A stretch of 9,490 bases of DNA from Bacteroidales bacterium (GTDB lineage: Bacteria; Bacteroidota; Bacteroidia; Bacteroidales; VadinHA17): the NCBI GenBank assembly GCA_012514255.1, contig JAAZAP010000164.1, positions 1 to 9,490 on the forward strand, written 5' to 3'. The notes beneath the pieces are model-generated. The model was given only the letters and a program-made list of their open reading frames with translations, was not told the DNA's origin and did not search any database. The translations under genes were made by a program, and so were the position numbers. How positions within the stretch are numbered: the stretch's first letter is position 1; every line of letters starts with the position of its first letter. Below, in pieces: positions 1 to 7,174 of the stretch.

Positions 1-197
1 ATCATGACCGATACTTCTCTTTCGCTGTAGCCAAGCTTTCTACGTGGGAAGCTTCCTACCTTGCGGATGAGCTCATCCACCTCCTGCAGGCCTCCGGGGT
101 TCTGCCCGTAGCCAACCCTGCCTGCAATGCCGGCAAGTGCCGCCGTTGATGACAACCGGAGAAAACTCCTCCGCCTGATCAGATTATTGTCTCCCAT
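1..197 (-). CDS. Tat-exported aldo/keto-reductase-like protein, N-terminal part only
   Basis: Translating the minus strand from the ATG at 197-195 gives 65 open codons that run off the left edge. Residues 7-17 read IRRRSFLRLSS, a twin-arginine signal (R-R-x-F-L), followed by a short Ala/Gly-rich hydrophobic stretch (residues 18-30). The protein would therefore be exported folded through the Tat system. After a linker, residues 51-65 read PRRKLGYSEREVSVM. This resembles the first strand of aldo/keto reductases (typically RRxLGxTGxxVSxxGxG), and Tat-signal members of that family are common in Bacteroidota. The likely role is an NAD(P)H-dependent oxidoreductase, but the catalytic Asp/Tyr/Lys/His tetrad lies outside the window and the substrate is unknown. 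It is divergent from susC and has its own promoter at 231-260. The start is supported by the Tat signal beginning right after it and by the A-rich stretch upstream. Another Tat-exported oxidoreductase is possible. Confidence 0.7.
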   Translation of the reverse strand, partial: MGDNNLIRRRSFLRLSSTAALAGIAGRVGYGQNPGGLQEVDELIRKVGSFPRRKLGYSEREVSVM

Positions 198-230
198 ATT
201 GTTTCTTTTTGTCAAATGTACACAAACCTT

Positions 231-260
231 CAAATCTATGTTTTTTCATGATATGAACAA
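231..260 (-). promoter_or_regulatory. Bacteroidetes-type promoter for the aldo/keto-reductase-like gene
   Basis: On the minus strand, TTG (260-258) and TAGATTTG (238-231) are separated by exactly 19 nt. This matches the known Bacteroidetes primary-sigma consensus (-33 TTTG, -7 TAnnTTTG). Transcription would start near 225, leaving a 5' leader of about 28 nt before the ATG at 197. The call is motif-based only. Confidence 0.6.
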
Positions 261-369
261 TCCGGACCAGCGTGTTGGAATCTGATGACAAGATTAAATT
301 TCTCCTTGTATTTTTTCTAACTGTCAGTAAGTTTCTTATCATGTAGTTTTATTAAATATGACATAATAC

Positions 370-399
370 TTGTTTTTTTTTATGTAATCTTTACCTTTG
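370..399 (+). promoter_or_regulatory. Bacteroidetes-type promoter for susCD
   Basis: TTG (370-372) and TACCTTTG (392-399) are separated by 19 nt, matching the Bacteroidetes -33/-7 consensus. The predicted start of transcription near 405 gives a leader of about 200 nt before the susC ATG at 609. A leader this long leaves room for post-transcriptional control. No operator repeat was recognised next to the promoter. Confidence 0.6.
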
Positions 400-497
400 C
401 TATGTGTATCTGCCCCTTTAATAAGGATTAAAACGTTTGCGATTAAAATACTCCAGGATATTTCATCTATTTGTTTAACCCTAACAGAAAAAGAACC

Positions 498-527
498 ATG
501 GAACATTTAACTGCATTTTCTCCGTAA
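498..527 (+). other. Possible leader mini-ORF (MEHLTAFSP) upstream of susC
   Basis: An ATG at 498 opens a nine-codon frame ending in TAA at 525-527, inside the predicted susC leader. Its A-rich upstream context (agaaaaagaacc) resembles start regions in this phylum. Its stop codon sits at the left foot of the outer inverted repeat (526-532 with 581-587), the arrangement a translation-coupled attenuator would need. The first nine bases, ATGGAACAT, recur at the upstream candidate start of susD (3899-3907). Mini-ORFs this short arise often by chance. Confidence 0.25.
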
Positions 528-587
528 CAGGACCTTGACCGGTATCTCTTCCGGTCATTCCGGTTTTATAAGAAAAACACTCCTGTT
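526..587 (+). promoter_or_regulatory. Nested inverted repeats in the susC leader
   Basis: The inner hairpin is TGACCGG (536-542), an 8-nt loop, then CCGGTCA (551-557): seven perfect base pairs. It is enclosed by AACAGGA (526-532) pairing with TCCTGTT (581-587), also seven base pairs. A competing partner for ACCGG (538-542) is CCGGT (560-564), so two alternative folds can be drawn. A short T-run (564-567) follows that second copy but is weak as a terminator. The element lies 22-83 nt upstream of the susC start and may act in attenuation, mRNA stability or small-RNA binding. A function is inferred, not shown. Confidence 0.35.
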
Positions 588-608
588 TTAACAATTTAAA
601 CCAACCTT

Positions 609-2021
609 ATGAAAAAACTAATCATGATCATGCTAATGGTGTTGCTATGTAGTTATCAGGCAGCGCTGTCGCAAAGAACCGTATCCGGGAAAGTCACAGA
701 TGCCAATGATGGTCTGCCTCTTACCGGAGTTACTGTTATTGTAAAGGGACTTACTGTCGGAGCCTCCACTGATGCAGATGGTGTGTACAGGCTGACCGTT
801 CCGGCTGGCAGTAATGTCATTGTCTTTTCGATGATAGGGTACAATGATTACGAAGTGACCCTTGGAGCATCGAATACCTATGATGTAGCTCTTGAGCCAG
901 GTACTGAGCTGATAGAGGATGTGGTTGTTACCGCCCTCGGTATCAAGCGTGACAGGAAAGCCCTGGGCTACTCAGTCAGTTCAATCAAGGCGGCGGAGAT
1001 CACAGTTGCCGGCACGCCGCAGAATGCCCTGGCATCGCTTTACGGCAAGGCAGCAGGTGTGGGTATCCAGTTAGGCACAGCAGGTCCTACAGGCGGAGTG
1101 AATATCAAGATCCGCGGTTCGGCAGGTCTTGATGTGAGCACCAAGACCCGTCCGCTTTTTGTGGTTGATGGTGTCCCCATCTTCGACGAGAACTCAAACA
1201 TGGCCAACAGAGGTTATGACCCGCTCAACTCACCTGACTACGGTACAGGTATCAATGACATCAACAGTGAGGACATTGAGTCAATTGAAATCCTCAAGGG
1301 TGCCAAGGCAACCGTTCTCTACGGCAGCCGTGCAGGAAACGGTGTCGTGATGATAACCACCAAGAAGGGACAGGCTACCAGGGGGCTCGGGGTAACGCTC
1401 ACCTACCAGAACACGTTTGAACAACCGGTAAATACCATTGAATGGCAGAACGAGTTTGGATCAGGAACATCAATATATGATACAATCTACGGCACCAACA
1501 AGCTTGGTCAGGCGGTGAGGGTTATGAACAGCAGCAGGACGCAATTCGGACCGGCATTTGACAACTCGCCGATAATGAACTATGACAGCACCATGACCAC
1601 CTACAGGGCATATCCTGACAACTGGATAAACATGTTCCGCAAGACGAACACAAACAGTTTAACGGCTGCCATTGCAGGTGCGAATGAAAAGGGTGCGATG
1701 CGTCTCGCTTTCACTACCAGGGACTACAATGGCATGGTGGAAAACTTCTACCAGAAGACCAAGTCGGTCAGTTTCAGCGGCCAGATAAACGCTTCTGAGC
1801 TGGCAAGATTTGAGGTGTACACCAACATTCACAAGGTACAGACCCAGAACAGGTACCAGAACATGTTCAGGCTGGTTTCCTACGGATTCAACCGGGATCT
1901 TGACTACCAGGGGCTGAAATATCTTTACAAGGACAAATATGGCCAGAAAGGTGTTCTTGATGACTACGGACTTCCCATGTCATTTGACCAGTATGGTTAC
2001 ATGAACATGCTCTGGGATTAG
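609..2021 (+). CDS. SusC-like transporter, N-terminal fragment (signal peptide, regulatory domain, plug, first barrel strands)
   Basis: This is what a ribosome would make if it stopped at the TAG: 470 residues. It starts MKKLIMIMLMVLLCSYQAAL, a clear Sec signal peptide with probable cleavage before Gln22. Residues 23-97 form the CarboxypepD_reg-like domain (VSGKVTDANDG.P..GVTV and YRLTVPAG). Residues 103-260 carry the TonB box and the plug, including GSRAGNGVVMITTKKG. The remainder begins the barrel. The start at 609 is supported by the signal peptide. A plug with a partial barrel would be expected to be degraded in the periplasm. SusC and SusD are usually translated from one mRNA, so an early stop could also lower expression of the downstream susD. 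Confidence 0.8.
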   Translation: MKKLIMIMLMVLLCSYQAALSQRTVSGKVTDANDGLPLTGVTVIVKGLTVGASTDADGVYRLTVPAGSNVIVFSMIGYNDYEVTLGASNTYDVALEPGTELIEDVVVTALGIKRDRKALGYSVSSIKAAEITVAGTPQNALASLYGKAAGVGIQLGTAGPTGGVNIKIRGSAGLDVSTKTRPLFVVDGVPIFDENSNMANRGYDPLNSPDYGTGINDINSEDIESIEILKGAKATVLYGSRAGNGVVMITTKKGQATRGLGVTLTYQNTFEQPVNTIEWQNEFGSGTSIYDTIYGTNKLGQAVRVMNSSRTQFGPAFDNSPIMNYDSTMTTYRAYPDNWINMFRKTNTNSLTAAIAGANEKGAMRLAFTTRDYNGMVENFYQKTKSVSFSGQINASELARFEVYTNIHKVQTQNRYQNMFRLVSYGFNRDLDYQGLKYLYKDKYGQKGVLDDYGLPMSFDQYGYMNMLWD

Positions 2022-2054
2022 CTTGAGAACCGTGACATAGATGACAAGCTCCAT

Positions 2055-3887
2055 ATGACCGGGGCAATAAAGATGACTCTCCAGTTCACCCCATGGCTGT
2101 CTGTTACCGCCAATGCAGGGACCGACTTCACTGACTGGGATTTCACCACCATGAACAAGGTCACGCAAATCATGCCTGTTGTTCAGGGAGGAGGATACGA
2201 GTTCAGCAGGAGAAACATTGTCAGCCAGAACTACAATGCATTTGTCAACTTCACCAAAAAGTTCATGGATGACCGTCTCGATGTTGTGATCTTTGCCGGT
2301 CCTGAATACACCCGTTTCTCAGAAAACAATATCGGCGTAAGTACCGTTGGAGGTCTTCAGTTTGATGGCTGGTATTCGCTTAACGGATCAAAAACAACCA
2401 CGGGCAGCTTTGGCCAGGCACGTTCGCATAACCGCAGTTCCTACACTCAGTACAGTGTGCTCGGGCAGGCATCCTTCGGATGGGAAAATACATACTATCT
2501 GGAGTTCACGGCCAGAAATGACTGGTCGTCACTGCTTCCCCCGGCCAATAACTCTTACTTTTATCCAGGCGTGTCAGCTACATGGAATTTCAGCCAGTCA
2601 TTCTATGTTCCCCAGCTTACTTACGGAAAGCTGAGGATGTCATTTGCCGATGTGGGACGTGCTGCCCCAACACCCTACTGGACCAACCGTGATTTCGGCG
2701 TTGGGATGGTTGAACGGACAAGCGCCATTACAGTATATGGTCCGTCGGCACTCTTTACAAGTGACATCAAGAACGAGCGTAAGCGCGAGTTTGAGATAGG
2801 ATTTGATACCCGCTGGTTTGAAAAGAAGCCACTGGTTGCCGAATTCTCCTACTATACGTCGCATACCTATGATCAGATCATGGGTCTGGGCATAACCCCG
2901 GCTACGGGTTTCAGTACCATCAAGATCAATGCGGGAGATGTAAAGAACTGGGGATATGAGTTATTGCTCAAGTATACCCCCGTTAAAACCGGCGAGCTGA
3001 CCTGGGATGTTACTTTCACCACTGCCAACCAGCGTACCAAAGTCATTAAACTCTACCCCGGGATTACTGAGTATCGTATTGCCGGATCGAACAGCTATTC
3101 CATCATGGCTGTGGAAGGCAAGCCTATCGGAGATGTGCAGATGTATGACTATCTGCGTGATACCCAGGGTAACAAGGTTGTCAACAGTAACGGCCTTTAT
3201 ATGCGTGATAACAATAAGTTTGTCACTGCTGCCAATATCAATCCCAACTTCATTGGCGGATTCACAACGGACCTTTACTATAAGAAAATCAGTTTGCACC
3301 TTGGATTTGATTACAAGTTCGGAGGCACATTCCTTTCACATACCAACTATTACCTGCTTGGCAACGGACAGAATGTCGAATCACTCAAGTACAGGGACGA
3401 GGCACACGGAGGCATGGCATATTACATAGATGATGCAACCGGTAATCGTATCCCCTGGCAGCATAACCAGGCAGCACCATCCGGTGCACGTGACAACAGG
3501 GTTTATCATGATGGGCTGATCCTTGAAGGTGTCAAGGAGGTCTCTGACGGCGTTTATGAAGAAAATGACATCATTATCTCAGCGTACCAGTACTGGACCA
3601 CCTACATACAGGACATGAACGAATGGTTTGCACCCGACAAGCTTTACAAGAACGACTATGTGAAGTTCCGTGAAGCTGCCATCATGTACACCGTGCCCCA
3701 GCAGATTTCCAATAAGCTCAAGCTCCAGAAACTGACCCTCTCACTGGTGGCCAGGAACCTATTCTATATCTACAAGACGATGCCCAACATTGATCCTGAA
3801 TCGCTCCTGGGCAACGACCAGTTTGTAGAGTACACACCACTGCCACAGCTTCGCAGCTACGGTTTCAAGATTGATGTGAGCTTCTAA
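2055..3887 (+). CDS. SusC-like transporter, C-terminal barrel fragment
   Basis: The frame reopens after the TAG and runs to a TAA at 3885-3887. The first in-frame ATG is at 2055, giving 610 residues, but this Met is an internal residue of the full protein and is not preceded by a recognisable start region or followed by a signal peptide. The sequence is barrel: alternating aromatic and polar strands (FTPWLSVTANAGTDF, TYYLEFTARNDWSSL), typical SusC motifs such as FYPGVSATWNFSQSF and KLRMSFADVGRAAPTPYWTN, and the C-terminal LVARNLF.IYKTMPNIDPES and RSYGFKIDVSF, which ends in the terminal Phe used for outer-membrane insertion. The lack of any further stop or frameshift over 600 codons shows the region was under selection until very recently. 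It is unlikely to be an independent gene. Confidence 0.7.
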   Translation: MTGAIKMTLQFTPWLSVTANAGTDFTDWDFTTMNKVTQIMPVVQGGGYEFSRRNIVSQNYNAFVNFTKKFMDDRLDVVIFAGPEYTRFSENNIGVSTVGGLQFDGWYSLNGSKTTTGSFGQARSHNRSSYTQYSVLGQASFGWENTYYLEFTARNDWSSLLPPANNSYFYPGVSATWNFSQSFYVPQLTYGKLRMSFADVGRAAPTPYWTNRDFGVGMVERTSAITVYGPSALFTSDIKNERKREFEIGFDTRWFEKKPLVAEFSYYTSHTYDQIMGLGITPATGFSTIKINAGDVKNWGYELLLKYTPVKTGELTWDVTFTTANQRTKVIKLYPGITEYRIAGSNSYSIMAVEGKPIGDVQMYDYLRDTQGNKVVNSNGLYMRDNNKFVTAANINPNFIGGFTTDLYYKKISLHLGFDYKFGGTFLSHTNYYLLGNGQNVESLKYRDEAHGGMAYYIDDATGNRIPWQHNQAAPSGARDNRVYHDGLILEGVKEVSDGVYEENDIIISAYQYWTTYIQDMNEWFAPDKLYKNDYVKFREAAIMYTVPQQISNKLKLQKLTLSLVARNLFYIYKTMPNIDPESLLGNDQFVEYTPLPQLRSYGFKIDVSF

Positions 3888-3898
3888 CCTTTTAAGAA

Positions 3899-5647
3899 AT
3901 GGAACATATGAAAAAGCTAACTATAATGATTGCCGTCTTCGCTCTGGCACTTGCATCATGCCAGGATGTACTGGAAGACGAGTACAAGAACCCTGAAACA
4001 GTTAACCCGCCCGAGGAGAAATCCGTTGCAGGCATGTTTTCCGGTATGCTGCACCAGTGGCAGCTCTTCGTGAAGGACTACGGCGAATACTGGTGGCAGA
4101 ATGACGGATGGGGCATCCCTGCATACACACAGGTTGCACACCGTTATGTAACAGACCGTTACTATGCATACTATGTTGACTATGCGGATGTGGAGACCGG
4201 TGTAAACGGATTCCACGGCAGCGCCGTCACCAATGCCTTCAGTTATCATTACACCAAGGTCAAGGAGTGGGCGCTCATGAAGGAAAAGATTGAGACCATG
4301 TCAGCTGAAGAGAGCGAACAGGTGGAGGTATACTACCTGCTCGGCACACTTTTCAAGGACATGCTGGCACTGAGAAGCGTAGATTTCTTCAACAGCATTC
4401 CTTACTCGGAAGCACTTCAGGGAAACGTCGGCATCCTGTATCCAAAATATGACGATCCGAAGGAAATATATATGTCAATTCTGGACGACTTCGCTGAGAT
4501 AGCTGACGGGCTGACAGCTGCATATAATAATATGAATGCTGACAATAAAGCCTTCTTTGCCACCCAGGACATTGCACTCAAGGGTGATATCGCAAAGTGG
4601 GTTCAGTTTGTTAATGCCCTCAGGCTGCAGTACGGCATCAAGCTTGCAGGCGTTGATCAGGCTGCAGGTGTACCTCACCTGGCTGCAGCTGTTGGCAACC
4701 TGCCTGCTACAGATTTCTATTTCGGGCCGTACAGCTACGAATACCCGTCAGGCGGGGGAACAATCATAAGAGGAATGTATGAAAGGACCTACTGTAATTT
4801 TGTTCCCAACGTCATCATGAAGCGAATGAACAACGGGACAAATGCGTATGAACCGGGCGTTGATGATCCAAGACTTCCTGTTATTGCCCTACCTACGAAG
4901 TTCAATGACAACCAGGATTACATTGGCGTATCAATGGATTCAGATGCCCAGACACCGTTCTATAATGCCGGCAATACGTATTATCCGTATGGTGATAACA
5001 TTGAAAGTTCTCTTACACAGAACGCGGTGTCAATGTACAACTTTGCAACCTACTTCATGAATTATGAGAGCTATCCTGCAATCATGATGACCAGGGCATA
5101 TGTTGACCTCCTCCTTGCCGAGATAGCTCTTAAAAACTATACGAGCACCGGAAAGACGGCAGCAGAGCACGTGAAAGATGCAGTTATTCATTCATGCGAC
5201 TGGTGGTACATGCTAAACGGCATGAGTTCATATCGTCCTGATCTGGAAATCCTTCATCCTGAGAAGTCAGATACTGATATCTCAAACTATGCAGACAAGA
5301 TAGCTGCCGACTTTACAGCGGCAGTGGGAGAGGAGGACAAGATGGAGATCATAATGCAGCAGAAGTATATTCACGTGAACATCACTGATGAGTATGACCT
5401 GTGGGCTGAACTACGTCGTACCCGGCACCCGCTCCTGGAGCCCATGGTGCTACGGGGTGTATACTTGAAGCCGTGCCCTGAGCGTCTGAGATATCCCTCC
5501 TCGGAGCTTCAGCTCAACGGTGAGAATTTCAAGGCAGTCCAGGATGAGGACAATTATACCTCGCCAATATTCTGGGTTCCGGAAGCAAAGAGAGGGACAG
5601 TATGGTACCTCAATGAAGTTCTGCCGCTTAACCTGCCTCCATACTAG
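3899..5647 (+). CDS. susD: SusD/RagB-family nutrient-binding outer-membrane lipoprotein
   Basis: This is the surface lipoprotein partner of SusC, 582 residues, starting 11 nt after the susC stop and so in the same operon. The N-terminus is a lipoprotein signal with lipobox LASC; the lipidated Cys is residue 21 (18 if the second ATG at 3908 is used). The residues after Cys are acidic (QDVLEDE), as in Bacteroidetes surface-export signals. Segments such as SVDFFNSIPYSEALQG, PKYDDPKEIYMSILDDF, QFVNALRLQYGIKLAG and the late DEYDLWAELRRTRHPLLEP match the SusD-like family, probably the SusD-like_2 branch. These proteins are helical TPR-like folds that lid the SusC barrel and bind ligand. Both ATGs are plausible: 3899 gives the longer frame, while 3908 gives a more typical MKKL signal peptide. 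The stop is TAG. No substrate can be assigned because no enzyme genes adjoin. The symbol denotes the family only. Confidence 0.88.
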   Translation: MEHMKKLTIMIAVFALALASCQDVLEDEYKNPETVNPPEEKSVAGMFSGMLHQWQLFVKDYGEYWWQNDGWGIPAYTQVAHRYVTDRYYAYYVDYADVETGVNGFHGSAVTNAFSYHYTKVKEWALMKEKIETMSAEESEQVEVYYLLGTLFKDMLALRSVDFFNSIPYSEALQGNVGILYPKYDDPKEIYMSILDDFAEIADGLTAAYNNMNADNKAFFATQDIALKGDIAKWVQFVNALRLQYGIKLAGVDQAAGVPHLAAAVGNLPATDFYFGPYSYEYPSGGGTIIRGMYERTYCNFVPNVIMKRMNNGTNAYEPGVDDPRLPVIALPTKFNDNQDYIGVSMDSDAQTPFYNAGNTYYPYGDNIESSLTQNAVSMYNFATYFMNYESYPAIMMTRAYVDLLLAEIALKNYTSTGKTAAEHVKDAVIHSCDWWYMLNGMSSYRPDLEILHPEKSDTDISNYADKIAADFTAAVGEEDKMEIIMQQKYIHVNITDEYDLWAELRRTRHPLLEPMVLRGVYLKPCPERLRYPSSELQLNGENFKAVQDEDNYTSPIFWVPEAKRGTVWYLNEVLPLNLPPY

Positions 5648-5673
5648 CAGTTTAAGAATGAACTTATAGCCAC

Positions 5674-5714
5674 AGGGGGTGTTGCTCGTTTGGAGTGACA
5701 CCCTCTCTTTTTAT
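5674..5714 (+). terminator. Rho-independent terminator of the susCD operon
   Basis: A 14-bp stem (5674-5687 with 5693-5706, three G-U pairs, 5-nt loop GTTTG) is followed by CTTTTTAT at 5707-5714. It lies 26 nt after the susD stop. The T-run is only on the plus side; on the minus strand the hairpin is followed by mixed sequence, so it serves susCD, not the convergent mnmE. Confidence 0.85.
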
Positions 5715-5740
5715 CCGCAGAAGATCGTTTGACAGATTTC

Positions 5741-7150
5741 TTATTTGCCGATGCAAAACCGGGAAAAAATCTCCCCGAGGATATCTTCAGGGGTGATCCT
5801 TCCGGTGATCTGTCCGAGCCAGTAGATGGCCTGCCGCACATCTGTGGCTATCAGCACCGTCGGGATGCCGTCACGAAAACCATCAAGGACCCTCTGCAGG
5901 CTGTCTGAGACATTTTTCAGCGCCTCGTAATGTCTTGCATTGGTCACGATATATTGCGGATTGTCAAGTCGTCCGGTCTCCACAGAGGCGATAAGATGAT
6001 TCCTTATCAGGTCTATGCCTTCTGATTGCCGCGCTGAGACAAAAAGGGCAGGGCAGGAGCATATGCTTTCAAGTTCTTTTTTCAGCTCTGCTGACTGTTT
6101 CCCGGTTACAAGGTCGGTTTTATTGATTACAAGTATGGTCCGGGCTCCGCTATCGCCTGTGATCTCTTCAATACCTGCAGCCAGAGAGGCAATTTCTTCA
6201 GCGGAGTCAGTAGCTTCGGCAACGGCAAGGACTATGTCGGCAGCCATCAGTTTCTTTCTTGTGCGCTCCATCCCCAGCTCCTCGATCTCGTCACCTGACT
6301 GCCTTAGTCCCGCAGTGTCGATGAACCTGAACAGGAGGCCGTCTACATGCAGAACCTCCTCTATCGTGTCACGGGTGGTTCCGGGTATCTCTGATACGAT
6401 AGCACGTTCCTCCTCCAGAAGTACGTTCAGCAGAGAGGATTTGCCCACGTTGGGTCTTCCTGCTATCACAACGGGAATGCCTTTACGGATAGCATTGCCC
6501 AGACGGAAGGATGAGGCCAGACGGTCAACCATCCGTTTTATTTTAATGACCGTCTCTGTCATTGCAAAACGGTCAGCAAACTGCACATCCTCCTCGCTGA
6601 AATCGAGCTCCAGCTCAATAAGCGAGGTAAATGACACCAGCTCCTGTCTCAGCTTTTCTATTCCTTCTGAGAGCCCTCCATGGAGTTGGGTTGCTGCCAG
6701 GCGATGTGCAGCTCCAGAGTCGGCAGCTATCAGGTCAGCCACTGCCTCAGCCTGTGGCAGATCCATCTTGCCGTTCATGAATGCCCTCATGGTGAATTCC
6801 CCCGGCCCGGCTGCTCTTACGCCTTTCTCAATCAGTATCTCCAATATCCGACGCTGGATAAAAGGTGAAGCATGACAGCTTATCTCAACCATATCCTCCC
6901 CTGTAAAGGAGTGAGGCGAGCGAAAGAGAGAAAGCAGCACCTCGTCAATGAATTCGCCCTGCGAAGATATGGTTCCATAAATTAGAGAGTACCCCTTCGC
7001 CTTAATGATATCAATCTGTTTATCAGCTGGTTGAAATACTTCAGCCAATGTTTCAACTGAACCGCGACCCGAGACCCTGATAATTGCCAGTGCACCCCCT
7101 CCGGAGGTGGCCGGAGCGCATATGATATTTCCCTCCTGTACCTGTTTCAT
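5741..7150 (-). CDS. mnmE: tRNA uridine-5-carboxymethylaminomethyl(34) synthesis GTPase MnmE
   Basis: This is a cytoplasmic GTPase that, with MnmG, installs the (carboxymethyl)aminomethyl group on the wobble uridine U34 of certain tRNAs, using a folate-bound one-carbon unit. At 469 residues it has the normal family length. The N-terminal folate-binding domain (about 1-120) begins IICAPATSGGGALAIIRVSG and includes SFTGEDMVEISCH. A helical domain surrounds the G domain. The G motifs are complete: G1 GRPNVGKSS (231-239), G2 TTRDT (258-262), G3 DTAG (278-281), G4 NKTD (343-346), G5 SAR (372-374). Glu290 aligns with the Glu reported as general base in E. coli (Glu282). The protein ends in the diagnostic CIGK with the catalytic Cys466. 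The start at 7150 is the only ATG before the conserved N-terminus. It lies 24 nt after the LolA-like gene, is in frame with it, and sits in a hairpin loop. Confidence 0.97.
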   Translation of the reverse strand: MKQVQEGNIICAPATSGGGALAIIRVSGRGSVETLAEVFQPADKQIDIIKAKGYSLIYGTISSQGEFIDEVLLSLFRSPHSFTGEDMVEISCHASPFIQRRILEILIEKGVRAAGPGEFTMRAFMNGKMDLPQAEAVADLIAADSGAAHRLAATQLHGGLSEGIEKLRQELVSFTSLIELELDFSEEDVQFADRFAMTETVIKIKRMVDRLASSFRLGNAIRKGIPVVIAGRPNVGKSSLLNVLLEEERAIVSEIPGTTRDTIEEVLHVDGLLFRFIDTAGLRQSGDEIEELGMERTRKKLMAADIVLAVAEATDSAEEIASLAAGIEEITGDSGARTILVINKTDLVTGKQSAELKKELESICSCPALFVSARQSEGIDLIRNHLIASVETGRLDNPQYIVTNARHYEALKNVSDSLQRVLDGFRDGIPTVLIATDVRQAIYWLGQITGRITPEDILGEIFSRFCIGK

Positions 7151-7160
7151 GACAGGTACA
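7137..7160 (-). promoter_or_regulatory. Perfect hairpin with the mnmE start codon in its loop
   Basis: Read along the minus strand, TGTACCTGT (7160-7152) and ACAGGTACA (7145-7137) are perfect reverse complements. They enclose the six-base loop CATGAA, which contains the mnmE ATG (7150-7148). In the mRNA this would form a 9-bp stem-loop over the translation start. It could control mnmE translation or act as a DNA palindrome for a protein. Neither role is demonstrated. Confidence 0.5.
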
Positions 7161-7174
7161 AAGGTAATGGAATT

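Larger units (their letters stand above)
198..608. other. Divergent intergenic region, 411 bp
   Basis: This AT-rich stretch separates the minus-strand reductase-like gene from susC. It holds a promoter in each direction (231-260 minus, 370-399 plus), a T-rich tract at 372-381, and a susC leader of roughly 200 nt with a nine-residue mini-ORF (498-527) and nested inverted repeats (526-587). I see no tRNA, no insertion-sequence end and no longer reading frame in it. Confidence 0.7.
609..3887 (+). pseudogene. susC: SusC/RagA-family TonB-dependent transporter interrupted by an in-frame TAG
   Basis: Two open stretches lie in the same frame, separated by one TAG (2019-2021) and 11 sense codons (LENRDIDDKLH). 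Together they make a 1092-codon SusC-like protein of normal length (about 1000-1100). Order of parts: signal peptide (about 1-21), carboxypeptidase-regulatory-like beta domain (about 23-97), TonB-box region EDVVVTALG (103-111), plug domain with the SusC signatures RPLFVVDGVPI (181-191) and DIESIEILKGAKATVLYGSR (near 222-241), then a 22-strand-type barrel ending in an aromatic Phe. No N-terminal STN signalling domain is present, so it is not the sigma/anti-sigma type of SusC. It would import SusD-captured nutrients through the outer membrane using TonB. With the stop read normally, neither half can form a working barrel. Everything else is intact, so the mutation is recent, a base-call error, or is read through. 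The symbol names the family, not starch specificity. Confidence 0.85.

Noticed and set aside
213..220. Second -7-like box (TACATTTG, minus strand) upstream of the reductase-like gene
   Set aside because: There is no -33 TTG at the right distance, while the neighbouring box at 231-238 has one at exactly 19 nt.
2019..2021. Genome-wide reassignment of TAG to a sense codon
   Set aside because: susD and the LolA-like gene end in TAG at natural C-termini, and readthrough of the latter would fuse it to MnmE.
2020..2050. Inverted repeat AGCTTG / CAAGCT right after the susC TAG, as a stop-codon readthrough element
   Set aside because: It is only six base pairs with a 19-nt loop and cannot be extended; repeats this weak are common by chance.
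2961..3429. Alternative-frame open stretches within susC on both strands (112 and 140 residues)
   Set aside because: They lack homology-like features and signal sequences and are overlaid on clear SusC barrel coding sequence.
6015..6875. 286-residue plus-strand open frame opposite mnmE
   Set aside because: It is a Ser-rich shadow of the mnmE coding strand with no recognisable domain, and it lies fully inside a certain gene.
7159..7166. TACCTTTG on the minus strand just before mnmE as a promoter -7 box
   Set aside because: There is no TTG 19-21 nt upstream, and it would start transcription at or beyond the ATG; it overlaps the hairpin instead.
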